64,000 bases of DNA, from contig JAWUZG010000070.1 in assembly GCA_036785705.1 (NCBI GenBank), positions 2,739,001-2,803,000 of the forward strand. The letters are read 5' to 3'. Both the position numbers and the translations under genes were made by a program. The notes beneath the pieces were generated by a model. It searched no databases and was not told where the DNA came from. It worked only from the letters and a program-made list of their open reading frames with translations. Shown here piece by piece: positions 1 to 13,600 of the stretch. Positions within the stretch are counted from its first letter, which is position 1. Each line of letters begins with the position of its first letter. The stretch is from Acanthornis magna (Eukaryota > Chordata > Aves > Passeriformes > Acanthizidae).

Positions 1-1440
1 CTTATCCCCTGCAGATACACACCTGAAATTTGTGCAGTGGCAAGGACTAACTGGACTTCACATAAAAACTCCATCAAATTACTCCAAATGTGTGATGCTG
101 GCATTCAAAAGCAAGTACTTCACATTACTTCTGTTCAGTTTCCACTTCATGACTGTCATAGTGTTGACATATTTATTTGCAAATTTATAGTGCTGCAGAA
201 AGGGAAAAAGTCTAGAGACCTGATTGCCTGCTGTCATGGTAATGGTCATGGATCACTGCATGGTCCTAAGATGAGGAACTGCTCTGCAATGTGATCTGAA
301 CCTCCTCCTTGGAGCTGTAAACTATTGGAAGCCTTGCTCCATAAAAACAAGTCTTTTATTCTACATGAAGTGCTGCATTCTGGCTACTCTACTCACATTC
401 AAAGGCATCTCACTTCAGCTGGGCTGTCCATGCAGAGGTCACAGCCTTGGTAAGGACTGGTTACACACCGTGTGCTCAGCTGGGAAGGCAGGGCGTGGAT
501 GGCACCATCCCGTAGCTCAGCGCTCTGGCCCCTCAGCCTCAGCCATGACAGCCTCTTCAGGGAGCAGGTCTGCAGCACAGCTCTGTGAATACCTGCTCCT
601 TCTAAACTGAAAAAGAGGAATACTGGATTTAATCTGGAGGGATGGGTCCTATACAAGTTCTGTCTAACTACTAATAGCACTCAGGATCAGCAGTTTCTAA
701 AGACAAAATTGAGTTTGTGTGGCTGCACTATCCTAAAGACCAGACTAGAAGTCCTTCCTGATCTTCCTCCCATAACACCTCTCAGCACAACTCTCGTAAC
801 AAAGTCCCTCCTCTTTGAGGCAGCTCAGGAATTTTGATCTGATCTGGCTTCTCAAAATTTAACAAACACGTAAGTGAAAACATGGTTTGGAAGGTAAACA
901 CGAACATCCCTGTCCAGCAAGCTGAAACAGAATGATTCCCAGGATTTCAGTAAAACATTGTAATAATCACCATATAATTGCAGGAAGGTTTAGGCCCAGT
1001 GAAAGAGCATTTCCTGAGGTTAATTCCAAACAAGGTGTTATTTGAGCAGTGGAATTAATGAGTTCTAGTTCACCAAGTACTTCTGTCCTTTGTCCCTTAA
1101 TCTCCCCACCACAAAAACCTCTGCCCCTGTGTCAAACGTAGATGAAATTAGTCAATGCCTCCAAAAGTTATTAAGAGGAGACTGATAAATGATGAGACAG
1201 ATAATGCACTCATGAAGGCTCACCTCCTCCAGAATCCAAGCTCAAAATGACCCACACAGCTTCTGCCCAGCCCAGCAATTACCATTGCTCACAGTAAATA
1301 GCAACACAATATAAACAACATAAATTCATTTGTATGTAAATATGACACTGGTGTTCCATGCATAAGAATAATTCATGTTGTTGAGGCTATAATAATTCAA
1401 TGATTGACTTTAATAAATATTCCTCTTAGTGATACAGAAT
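1..1440. other. intergenic DNA, nothing recognised
   Basis: Non-coding sequence of ordinary base composition. Open frames here are short, lack splice-consistent neighbours and resemble no family I know. In mammals BTC lies on this side of AREG and faces it, so I looked for its EGF and transmembrane exons on the plus strand and found none. Confidence 0.55.
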
Positions 1441-1444
1441 TTAA

Positions 1445-1630
1445 GTCTGCAGGGAGACCTACCAGCACCTTCCAGTACCTAAAAGGGCAACAAGAGGAGA
1501 AAAGGGACTTTGGATTAGAGCGTGGAGTGACAGGACAAGAGAGAGTGTCCCTGTCCATGGCAGGGGGTTGGAACTGGATGGTCTTCAAGGTCCCTTCCAA
1601 CCCAAACCATTCTGGGATTTTATGATGATT
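1445..1630 (+). mobile_element. CR1 LINE fragment, 3' end, plus orientation
   Basis: The stretch carries the CR1 reverse-transcriptase C-terminal signature (translated 'FQYLKG') near 1470. It then jumps to the CR1 3' terminus at about 1545-1627, recognisable by 'ccatggcagggggttgg' and 'ccttccaacccaaaccattc'. The middle of the 3' region is missing, so this is an internally deleted, 5'-truncated copy. CR1 is the dominant LINE family in birds. Start is approximate. Confidence 0.85.
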
Positions 1631-4600
1631 GCTAAGCCTAGTAAAGATTACTAAGAGAAAGCAGTGACACAAAGTTTAGCATTAAACAACAGAAGAGTTC
1701 CTGTGCCTGGCCATCTGTAAATAACACAATGAAACTCTTGTCACAAGCAGCACATGCATCTTCCCCTTGTCTTGTACCCAGGCATTGGATGAACAGTTAA
1801 GTGAGATGGAGTCACCTCTAAATTGTTCCCTCAGTGAAATTTCAACTAAAAGAAAACCACCCAAAATGAGATCTTTTTCTGAACAACTCCTGTGCCTGAA
1901 ACACTTAGATCATCAGCCCTACAATATGCGTATGTGGTTAGAGAGTAACTTCAATGATCTGGTTTGACAGATGCACAAAAGCCTCAATGTATCTGAAAAT
2001 ATATCCCAATATATCAGAATTTATCTGCTTCTAAGCCACGATCCCAGCTCCTGAATGCAAAACCACCCTTCCGCCTTTTCTCCCAGTGATTGCTCAGAGG
2101 GCTTTTTTCACAGGATTTGTTTTAAAAACTCATGCTCTTCCCTTTTAACATGAATCTATGAACTCTCATTTATGCAGTGCTATGGAAATGGTTGTCATGA
2201 CAGGAGAATTGTGACTTCTAGAAGGGAATACATAGGAGCAGATGTCCATCTGGACACTCCTATAATCATTACACAAGTGAATTTCCAAGATTTATGCCAC
2301 AGTTTCAGAGTTCTCAACCAAGTTTTTATAGCTGAAGTTGCTGAGTTGTCCATGTATTGAGTGGGTGATTTAAAAGCACATTCCTAGCTCCAAATTCCTG
2401 AGCTGAGTAAAATGTCTCTGTTCACATATATTCCATACGAAGACCCTGGGGTTTTGTTCTACAAAAGGCTGGTATCACTAATCATCTTCCTGCTGCTCAT
2501 GTTAGCAGAAGCTTCTGCCCAGGTACAAGTACAGGCAAATCTTGGGGCTATGCACAGTGCAGCTGGCCTTGGCCTTTCCTGCTCTAAGTCCCTGTCACAT
2601 GCTGCAGTCAGGCCTGAGCCAAAGCCCTTCGATTAAAACAGGCTTTCCTGAGGTTTCCTGAGGCTTGCCTTTGGTGTGCATGTACTCCATCTGCCAAGGA
2701 GAATGCAAACAAAATTTGAGTCTCAGCACCAGGTAATGCTGCCCTAACACAGCTCACCCGGTGTGCATTCAGAATTATTGCAAGTGGGACCATTTGTCCT
2801 CCTCTAAGCCTCCTTTGATCTCCCCACACAGCCCTGGCTGTGAGGATACCATGCGCCTCCGCCATGCCCCCCAGCTGCTAGACAGCAGAGGGCAGGGAGC
2901 AGGAAAGGGGGCAGGTGTGTCTCTGGCACAGCTGGCCTCGCTCCCTGGCCCAAATCAAACACCAAACCACACTGGACTTGCAGTCATTACGAAAGGAGAC
3001 ATCAGTGTCACCAGGTCAGACAGCAAGGTGAGAGGGCTGTAATGTTTGGTTTCTCTCTGTTACCCTTATTCTCCTTTGTTCAAAAATTCTTAGTGATTAT
3101 ATAGGTAAAATCCTTAAGGTTTTGCAGCTGTCATTGCAAATGCAGTTTTTGCAGATTCACAAGTTTCTAGTCTTTCAAGAAAATCACAAATTGATAAGTT
3201 TCGGTAAAGCGGTTTCTTTTTCCTTTCTGAACATTTAACCAACAGAGCAAACTAAGCTACTGGATTTCCCTGCTGGACTTCCCTTTAATTGAATAACATA
3301 GCAAGTCCTCATTCCCCTCTTTGAACTCCATCATCCCTAATACACCTCAGAGGGCAACATTTCCTACTGTGCACTGCCAATCCCTCTGCAAGGTACAGCA
3401 TAGGTACACAGGATTTTGGGGACACATGATTTTGGGGACCTTATGCCTGCTGTGGTCAGGTGCCTTGGGTCCAAGAGGATAACAAGGAGGCAAGCAATGG
3501 TCATAAAGCAATATACTGCTGTGGGAAAACCTGGCTTAATATTGACCTGACTTGCACTGAAGTGTGTCAAGTTGGGGTAAGTGAGACACAGCAGTCTGTG
3601 TCTAGGGAGGCAGTGCAGCTGAGAGAGAGTGACTTGTCTGCAAAAGCTGCATCTGAAGGAGACAAGTGGATCTGCATAAATGCGCCTTCAAGAGATGATC
3701 GTAGTAAAAATATGAGATAGCACCTAACAGCCAGAAATACAAACACACAGGCAAGCACTTACATAGCGATGCAAGAGCTGGTGGAAAAAATCAAAATGGA
3801 AAAACGCAGTTTCTTCAGGCTGAAGTGAGAGAGGAGTAGCTCTTGTCTTTCCTGTGTTAACAGTGCTGAGCTCTGCCTTACAGCATGTCCCAGCCGAGGA
3901 TCCATGGAGCAGCTCAGCCAGCATGCTTAACCAGATTTTCCACCACACCTTTGGGCCGCAGCACACTGTCATTATATCATGCATGCCTGAAATATCTCAG
4001 TAAAGACAGGATAAAGGAACCAAGGGACCTGCTCCTGACTTTGTTCACTGGAGCTAGCAAGAGCCCTGTGTGGCTTCTGGGGGCTGTTCTGGAGGGGTGA
4101 GGCCAGCCATTCCCCGTGCACCTCCCTGCTCTCTCTCTGAAAGCAAGGCCCAGCATCTTGGCAGAAGAGCAGAACCATGACAGGACAGGAAAGTGTCCAG
4201 GTTGTTCAGGGCACACAGGGCCTTTCCATCCCCAGGTTCAGCCTATGACACAGAAAAGTCATCTGTGCAGGCACGTGTGGGAGAGTGCATGTAAACATCC
4301 TGAGATACAGAGGTGCTACCGCATGCAATTCCCTTGCAGACAGATTTCAGATTCAGAAACATAAAATAACCCAAAACATGGACAACTGTAGAGTCCTTGG
4401 CCAATGCAGAATCTACTGGGCTTGGGGAAGTAAAACAGCAACAAAAACCATGCTACTTGTGTGTAACTTCAGCAATGTGTACCTGCACAGCTCAGGTAGG
4501 TTCCAGGGAGGCCAAATTCCTTTATACAAACCTGCATTCAAAGAGGATTCCAAGGCCTGCCTGCTCCATCACCCACATTTTGAATGATCTCGTATCACAA

Positions 4601-7600
4601 CACTTTTCAATAACTTATGAGAAGTTTTGGGTTGTTCCCATTCATGTGGAAAGGGGCTGGGGGTTTCACAGCTCATTCTTTGCCTAGCCCCAGCCACAAT
4701 TATTAACTTGTCTTATTCTTCCAAGACCCATACAACCTTCCTGATGGAAAAGCATGTCTTTCTATAGGATGGGCCCTGTAATTTATATCAGGAGATCATG
4801 TCTTGCACTTTCCTCATTCCTTTCTTCTGAGTAAGAACTTCTCCTGCAAATAGACAAGGGAGGGAGAGCAGAAAAGGAAGTCAAACAACTCCTTCCCTGC
4901 CTCACAATATGCTAATGTTCCCAGAATATTTGTTTGGGGTTAGTTTGAGCCCAGTCAAACGGTTTTGCTTGACCAGGACCAAGGCCTTATTTCACCCTGT
5001 AGCTGGGCTGACACAGAGCATTTGATCTCCCTCTTGCAGGACATTCAGACTCATAGCTGCCTGGCTGCAGCACGGTAAAGAACACCCTGTCTGCATAGTT
5101 CAACTCTGAGAGCAGAGGAAGGTTAGGCAGCACTCCAGCTACACTGACACGTTCAGGTTAGTCCAGCACAAACGGAATGCTTTGGCATATACAGATGGAG
5201 CTTGCTGGTGCACAAAACACCTTCTCCTTCCACTTCCCAAGTTTAAGCCTGCACAAAAGCCCAACTTCTTGGGTTGCATGAGAGCAGCCTTGCACTGGCA
5301 GGCAGAGGCACTGTTGCTAGCTCTGCTCATCTCTGCAGTTGCCACCTCTTCACTACCATACTCCTTTTCTGTGGGCTGGCCTTACAGCGCTCTTTACTGC
5401 TCCACCTCAGGTGTACTTGTCAGGGTGGCTTCACCAAGACCCTACCAACTCTACTCCTGCTTTCCCTGCTTTTCAGTGGCACCCAGCCCTGGCTCAGAAT
5501 CTTGACGTATTTCCTCCACACCCAGACTCATGGCAGTTCCTCACTGTCTCCTGCTGAAACCGAGAGCCCATTACAATCTTCTTCTGCCCTCCCAGCAGGG
5601 CTTGCTCCTCTCACTCACCACATTCCTGGAGCACATCTTAAAACCCCAGGGATTTGCACACACACACAATCACAGGGGAAACAAAGAACAAACAAATGTC
5701 AGGACTCAGTGGGCTGCAAAGTGCCCAGGGTAAACCCGAACATGAGTGCAGTTACCTGTACCTTCCTGCCTCCCCAACAGAGAACAAGAATTTCATGACA
5801 TGTTGACAATATTTGTTAGTAAGGGCACTGGCCTCTTGTAGAGTTGTGCTGTGCTGTATATTTGGTTCCCAATGGGTATCTGTTAAGCACTTACACTGCA
5901 GGTGAGCAGAGATGCCAGATCTTGCTGTCTCTTACAGTGGTGAGACATCAGTGAGTTCACAGGAGGTGACAGGACCAGATCCACAACTGCAGAGCAGCAT
6001 TTTCAGAAGTCTTCAGCATGGGCCCAACTCTCCCCTGTGGAGATCAGTCGGGAAACACCACAGTTAGTGACTTCAGGGTGTGCTCCTGGCTTTGGAAAAC
6101 CAACTGTAGATTTCAGTAGGACTTCTGCTGTCATCTGTGAAACTTAGACCAAACGATGTGGTTATGCTGCACCTGTATTTTGCCTCAAAGGATCCCAAAC
6201 TATTTACAGTCACTTGCATTGTACTTTGAGGTGTGTTTGCGTGGGTAAGCAGCAAGGACAAAGCCATGCACCTAAGTCACCTTACTGTAAACAAAGACAT
6301 CTTCAGTAATGTGCAGAGAAGAGTGAATGAGCGGGCAGGTACCTGAGCACACATACTTTGTGCCCTGTACCCACTGGGCAGCGTGGAGAACTCTCACCTC
6401 ATAGTGGACATTCTCACATGACCTTATCCAAGTGAAAACACTCCCAAACACAAAACTCCAGGTCAAACAAAATGTCATCTTTTATTCAGAACAAATAACT
6501 CTGTGAGTGATTTTTTTTTCATTTTACAAGAAATGAAAAATAACAAATTTAAAGACTGAATGATCATTTTAAAAAGAAATACAAGATTTTTGTATTGAAG
6601 AGACTGAAATTAGACCTTACTGCAACATTTATTTTTTCCTGGACTAACTTCACAGATATGTTAGATGCCCATTGAGATTAGATGAAAGAAAAGCAGCATG
6701 CTCCGCAGAAAATCTCTCACCTGTAATCACAGTCAGACCAGCAGCCAGGTACTTTACCAATCACCCTCACTGCTGATCCTAGGGCAGAATTTCCCCTGCA
6801 GCCTCCCCATGTGAGATTATATGTTAATCAAAGAAAAACAACAAGTGTTAAACTGTTTTTCTTTACCTCTAAAACAAGCAAAGAAGCCTTCAGATCACAC
6901 CCATTGTTCTACATACCTGAACCTTCTCACGTGAACTTTGGTATCTCCTGCAGCTGCTTGTGCTGACAGCAGGGAGGTCACTTGGGGTCCTTGCTGCCAA
7001 CCCTGAGTGGCACAGCTCAGGGCTCTCTATGGGGCTTGTGGCTGCACATCTGACTAAATTTCCTAATTTTGTGCAATGTCCCAAAATTAGAAAAGGAGAG
7101 AAAACCCAAATGGTACCTCTAATATTGTACAGCAAAGGAAAAACCAAACAAGAAGACCCCAAGCCCTTCCCTCTCCATCACAGACTTTCCAGACTGGTAC
7201 TCAACCACCTCTGAGATCCATCTGCCTTCAACATCCAAACAGCTGCTCTTGAAGCAAAGGCCATTCTGAAAGGTGCCCTGGATCTGAGACATGGTTCAAT
7301 ATGACAATGGAGAGGTTTTTTGTTGGTTTTTTTTGTTATTTACACTAAAAGACTATGAAAAACCAGAAGAAGAAAAGTCACCTCTATGTTAACTGAAGCA
7401 AAGTGACAGTCAAGTGGCTAGTGCAGGACACAGTAGGTCCCACTGATTCCCAGGGTTTCCATAGTTTGTTCCTCCTCTTCTGCTGGGAAATGGTGTCCAT
7501 GTAGAATTTGAGGCCTCTGGATATTTGCCCAGGATTTCTAGATGTCCTATAGGTGAGTCAGGGCATTAGTTCTTCAGAAATCACAGCCATGTCTGCAGCA

Positions 7601-10600
7601 CACAGACAAACCATCAGCCAAACTATCCATTTCTGAGTCACTGTGAGAGACAGTATCTGTTTTATTTATGTGACTCTCATTTGAGTGCTGGAGTCCTTTG
7701 GAAGCACGGTACTTTACTGGATTGCAGAGTGCAGGGACCAAAGGAAAAGCCCAGGATCCTGCCTCTAATGGTGCCTGAAAGGAAGGGGAATGGGACAGCA
7801 CCAGTACAGAGCACTGGACCAAAGAGCCTACACCATTCAGTGTCTGCAGTTTGTGTCTCAGGGTCATCTTTAGAGGGAAGCTGTACTTTGATCTCTGCAG
7901 TCAGCGCCTTTACTGGAGTTCTCCTTTCACTGGCTCTTGGATTTTAAGGCCACTTATATTCCAAGCCAATCTGTACTAAAAATAGGATTCCTTACTAAGA
8001 ATGGCACTGGCATTACTCACTTTGTGCTCTGTTCTCATCTCATGCTACGTTGCCACACCTCCAGCTGGAGGAGTGTGCTGCAGTAATCATCCACAACTAT
8101 GTGCTTCTGTGAGCAAGTTTTGAACCTTTGCCATCCTTTGGAAGCTCCCACCGTTTTTTCTTTCATGTGCTAATACAGTTCAGTGGCTTATCTCCTTTCA
8201 CATCCTTGGGGCACACCTCTTTCAGACTGTAGACTGACAACCCAACCAAGTGGGAAAAACACATGGGAGACAGAGCCGTCCCCTTCCTCTCCTTGCAGCT
8301 CGAGCCAAAATGCAGCTCTCAGCTGAAAGGGATGCTGTTCTTACTTGCACTCAGGAGGAAACAATTTGCTCTACTGGGAAGCTACTGCATCCTTTGGCTT
8401 GAACCGTCAGCTACTCTCCTCCAAGTGCTCATTGGTTACTGGCAAGGAGGTTTGCAGGCTTTCCTAGTGGGAGGGACACTTTTCCAGCTCAGTTTCACCT
8501 GATGCTAAGCATTTCTGCAGGGTATCGCTCGTCCTCAACATGTCTGCAAAGGGTGTGGGAGGTGGGACATACCTCTGGCCAGGTGTAACTTCATACTTAA
8601 ATGAATCCTGCAGGGGGGGTTGGGGTTATTTTTTCAGCTTTCTTTTGAGTTTTGCACATCACTTTCAAGGGCAAGAACGTTTTTCCCCCTGCCATCCATG
8701 TCAGAGGTGCAGCCAGTGCCAGAGCTGACTGTCACTTACTTGCTCTGATAAGGGGTTAAATACGTACAGGTAAACCTGGGCATATGTTCATAATGCAGGT
8801 GGCAGTGATACTTTAAAGGAGGCACCTTTCTTTGTTCCCTTAATGATTCATTCATTGGGAGTGTGGGAATTAACCTATATAAATTTTTGCTACTAAGTAG
8901 ATACACCTAGATCCTGAAATAGTGGATGGGTGAGAACCAGTTGCAGAACCTCTATGCATTGTCTTGGTAGCACAGAAAGAAGAGGTAGGCTAGCAATAGA
9001 TGACTGCATGGCATTTCTCAGAGCAAATTCTCTTTACCTCCCCTTTCCCAGTGACTCACCAAAAATCCTACAGGGCTGCAGGAGACACCTGTGAGACAGG
9101 CCAGACTTCACTGAGACCTTCACCTGCACTCTCTCTTTGGGGGGCTAAACTCTGACAGCTGGGATTTTCTAACTAATATGGCTCAGACTCAGCCGTGAGT
9201 GCAGGCAGCCACACTTTGGTTGCACCAGCACTGGGAAGCAGGTGTGGGATTGCGTCAAGAAGACAATATGAACAGGGAGGTTGGCTATCCAAGCCTGGCT
9301 CAGTGCCCCCTTTGTACACTGCAGCTCACACCTCATCAGCTGGGAGGTGGAAAAGAAACAGTTCTGTGTTGAAGGCATGTCACTAATGGAGAATTTGGCT
9401 CCCACCTAGCCAAAGGAAGATAGAAACCCTTCTAGGACCCTGTGCAGAGTGGCATGGAATCTCCAGACTAACTTCCTGTACTCCTAGTATTTTCTGATTC
9501 TGTTGGAAAAACATTTAAGGCTCAATAGTTGATCAGCCTCATATTGCTTAGAGAGGACAGAGTAGTGCTGGTTTATCCACTGAAAGTTATAAATTCCATG
9601 AGCACCAGAGGAGCTGTGCAGGCTAATGGAAGCATGAGGCAATGGTCATTGCCTTGTTGCTGGTTTCCTACAGCTTTGAAAGGAGGTCACACAGCACTCC
9701 TGCTGCAGTGTGGTGAGGTCTTGGTTGCTCAATCTCTTCAAGAAAGGCTGCACAGGGAGAAGTAACACCTCAGACACTGCCAGACCTGCCTGTACCTTCC
9801 TGGAACCCTCGGCCATACTTCCCCTCACCACAATAGCCAAGAGCACACCGCTTTGGATAAAAAGTCAGGAATAGCTTAGAGAGCTGAAGGACACAGTAAG
9901 AGGTTCTGGAGAGGCATCATCATCCCACTGCAGTTGGGCCAGGACATCAGAGCAGTGCTGTTCCACTAAGAGAACTCTCAATGGCCAGAAATGTATCACA
10001 GCCGCTGGAAACATGCAGACAGACCTGAGGTGCACAGGATGTCCTGCAACTGTCAGGTCTTTGTCTGTGCCAGGGATGAACACCCCACTTATCTGTGCTG
10101 ATTCTCTGAGAAGGCACAGTACATTTCCTGGGTCTGACAGGGGTGCTGAGAAAAGGATGTTTAAAGGTGTGAAGTACCACCAATCTCAGCTTCCTGAGGA
10201 TGGGAAAGCAGAGGGTTGGGGCTCCTGAGGAAACACACAGCTTAGAAGGGCACATGTATTGAAGGGAACAGCTATTCACGCACACAGTGCCCTCAGAGAG
10301 ACACAGCAAGGAAGAACAAGAGGTACCAGGAGGCTACGCTCCAAGCAGGATGAAACAGTCCTGGCAGAGCAGCACAGAAAAAACCTCCAGCCACCTCCAG
10401 TGGCTCTTTCCTGCCCAGTACCCCAGTGCTTGGTGGCCCCAATCACATCAGCCAGGCCTCTGTGCTGCAGTCAGCCACGTGAGCACAGCACTGCCTGTGG
10501 GCTGTGAGCGAGGGCACTCTGGGAGGCCAGGCAGACACGCCACGCCAGGTCATGCAGAAGGTGTGTGGGCACAGCAACCCAATGCAAAGTACTCTCTTGT

Positions 10601-13600
10601 GTGGCATATCCTGTTTCTCTCCAAGACATGTACAAGCCACGCACAGCCGCACTCGTGGGTGATACCATCTGTTTAATCACTGTTCTCTGTGCTACAAAGT
10701 CATTCCAGATGCTTTGCATTGGAGAAAGCTTTTCCAGTAGTTATTAGCAAGGTAGGGGGGTGAAGAAAGAATTGTCAGGCTTCTTTTTGCATAGGTTGTG
10801 ACATTAGTTAACAGCCTCCCCCCAAGCCCTGCTTCCTGCTCCCCTCTCCCCTGGTAACTGCGAGTTTCCCTACACTTCACTTTGGGAGCTACTGCATTTC
10901 ATAAACAGGCCTGAGGGTTTGTCTGCTGCCTGTCCTACTTCCTTCAGAGCACACGAGATCAGCTGGGCTGGAATGTCAGCCTATATCCTGCTCCCGTGCT
11001 GCCTGGATGAGAGACGGAAACTTATCTGCTGATGATGAAGATGACTTCTCACCCATGGTCTCTGCCTCCCAGCTTAAGCCATGCTACAGCTGGCAGCCAG
11101 ACCTCCCAAATCATGATGCTGACTCAAAATTAGGAGAGGAAATAAAACTAAGTCTTGCTGTTTTCCAAAGTCTTTATAGAAACATTTAGGTCATACACTG
11201 AACTCCACCCCCTCCATCCCTACTAATCCCAGGGGCCATAAATGTCCTTGCTCCAAGAAAGTATGTGATACTTTAGGTTCCCAGGCCATGCCTCCATGCC
11301 AGAAGCCAGTCCTTTGTGTAATTAAGCATCTCCAGGGACTGGCCCCTGAAGGGAGTGCCTCACAGTACCAGACAACTGCAGATACTCAGATGCACCTGTA
11401 CAAGCAAAAAAACCCAAAACTTTAAGCTCCCACAAAGCTTCACACCGAAACACTGTTCATATAAAAGACTGAAAGCTACAAGTGTTTCCTCCCTGAAGCA
11501 CCATGGCTGATAGAGAGGTTCACAGCAAAGTCACATGCACTGATAACCCTGCACAAAGCAGTCGGTCTGAGACAGCCCTTCTGAAAGGCTGGAGTGCTTT
11601 CCATAAAATTATCTGCAGCATCAGCTGTTAATCAGCACAGACCAATTGATTTCATCTTCCACTAAACAAGGGCCTGGCTCATCCTTGTTTTGATAGATGT
11701 TAGTCTGTGATAGTCCTACAGTTAAGACAGTATGGTTTGATAGCACTTTTGTGCTGTTTCACTTGCCACTTCACTCTGTCTCCAACTTTGGAGCCCAGAG
11801 AAGGGTTAATCCCTTCTCTGCTTTTGCCAGGTAACAGCTGTTCTACTTTCAGGATCGTTGGATCACTCGGGTTTTGGTGAGGTAAGTGGATGTCCTTGCA
11901 GGAGTTCTTGTGGGAGGAGCTTTGGAAAACCAGTCAGGACAGGTCCCGCCAGCCCTGGGAGCATTCCTGCTCCCATGCTGATGCAACTGGATCCAATCTC
12001 CTGGCAGCCCAGCTGGCTGCTTTCCAAAGAGCTCCCTCCAGACTGGCTTGCATGCTGAGCCCAGGGGATGGTTGTGGTAAAATTTGAGTGAGGGGACAAA
12101 AGGCTTTCGGCCTTCATTAAAGGTGGGAACACTTGATGAAGATAATGTTGTTAATAATTGGCTCCTCCCAAGAACGCAAGCTGCCTTGTTTTGGTGTGAG
12201 TTTACCATTCTGTGGAGCATCTCCCCAGCACCAGCAAGACCGTGGATGTTGAATCACAGTGTTGAACCGTAATGCAATCACTTGGGATGTATGAGTGGGA
12301 TTCATTTAGAGACTGTTGTGCAACACTGGTGTGAGAAGGAAGAGCACAGAGTTATTTCAGCAGCAACACTCACCCTACTCCCACTTAGGATTCAGTGTGT
12401 AACAGCTTTATGTGACATGCTCTGCACCAGAGCATGGACCGAAACACATCCTGAAGATGAAATACCCTAACAGCGAATTGTTTAAGTACGCTCAGAACCA
12501 GGTAAAACCAGAAACAGGGTTTTAGCAGAGAGAAAAATGCAAATTCAAGCCACGTGTTCAAACTATATTCCTGATGCACTGACAGGCCTCAGTTACCCAT
12601 GGATGCCTTCTGAATGAAAGGTCCTTTTAGCACAAGCCAAGATAATCTCAACAAAAAGAATTATGAAATGCTTTCATCATGTCTTAGAGCAGAATTTTTC
12701 AGACCCCAGCAAAAAAATGGGATCTTCTGAACATGCTGTTTTCCTTGAGCTCCCACTAAATCCATGACAAAACTCAGGCTGATGTTCCTAGGACCCAGGT
12801 GAGACAGGGCTGATGACGACCAAGCATCCCACCATCACTGTTCAACCCCTGTACCAACTTTTCCTGTGACAGTTTTGCTAACAGACACACATTGTTGAGT
12901 CTTGCACTGCTTGCTCATTAGCATTGCAGTAAGTGATTTCTTATGTAAATCATGTCAGCCCACAGAAAAACTAGTTCAATTCCAGTCTGCGTTGCTGGGA
13001 TGGACATAGAACAGAAGAGCAGTGCTAATGTTCTTTTTTCCTTTTTTTTTTTTAATAGAAAACCAAGAACCAAGCATAAAAGCAGTCATTGTATATCTTC
13101 CACTATAAGCAGAAATCCCCTCACCTCTGCAGAAAGACCTCCCCAAATACAAAATTCCACTGGCCGTTATTTTGCAGGTACTGTCACCAAGCTTGCACCT
13201 ACAACACCAGTTTTTGTGCACCTAATTAGAGGTTTGAAAAACTGATGAGGATTTTTCTCTGTGGACCTCATGCCTTCTTTCAAATCTTAATTTTATCTTC
13301 TAAAGGCATGGCTACATAGCTAATGGTAACATATCTTTTCTATGTGAGGTTTCATAACCTTATAAGACTATAAATATGACAGAGAAAAATAAGTGTGCAG
13401 CCATGCTAAAGAGATCCTTTTCTTCTTACTGCTACTAACACAAAGGTCTGTGAATGGTTTCTGGTTTTATCCCCATCACAGCATGTATCACTGGATCAGT
13501 TTTCCCTCAAGTCTCTTCCCCAGTGCAGGAAGGGAAGAGGTGCTCCCTGCTGAGCCTATGAAAGGCCCTGGAATTGGCATGCACTGGCACTATGATATGC

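Noticed and set aside
2412..2636. Plus-strand frame beginning like a signal peptide, with a GT after AEASAQ
   Set aside because: One hydrophobic stretch and a possible donor are not enough; no downstream partner exon fits and it does not resemble BTC.
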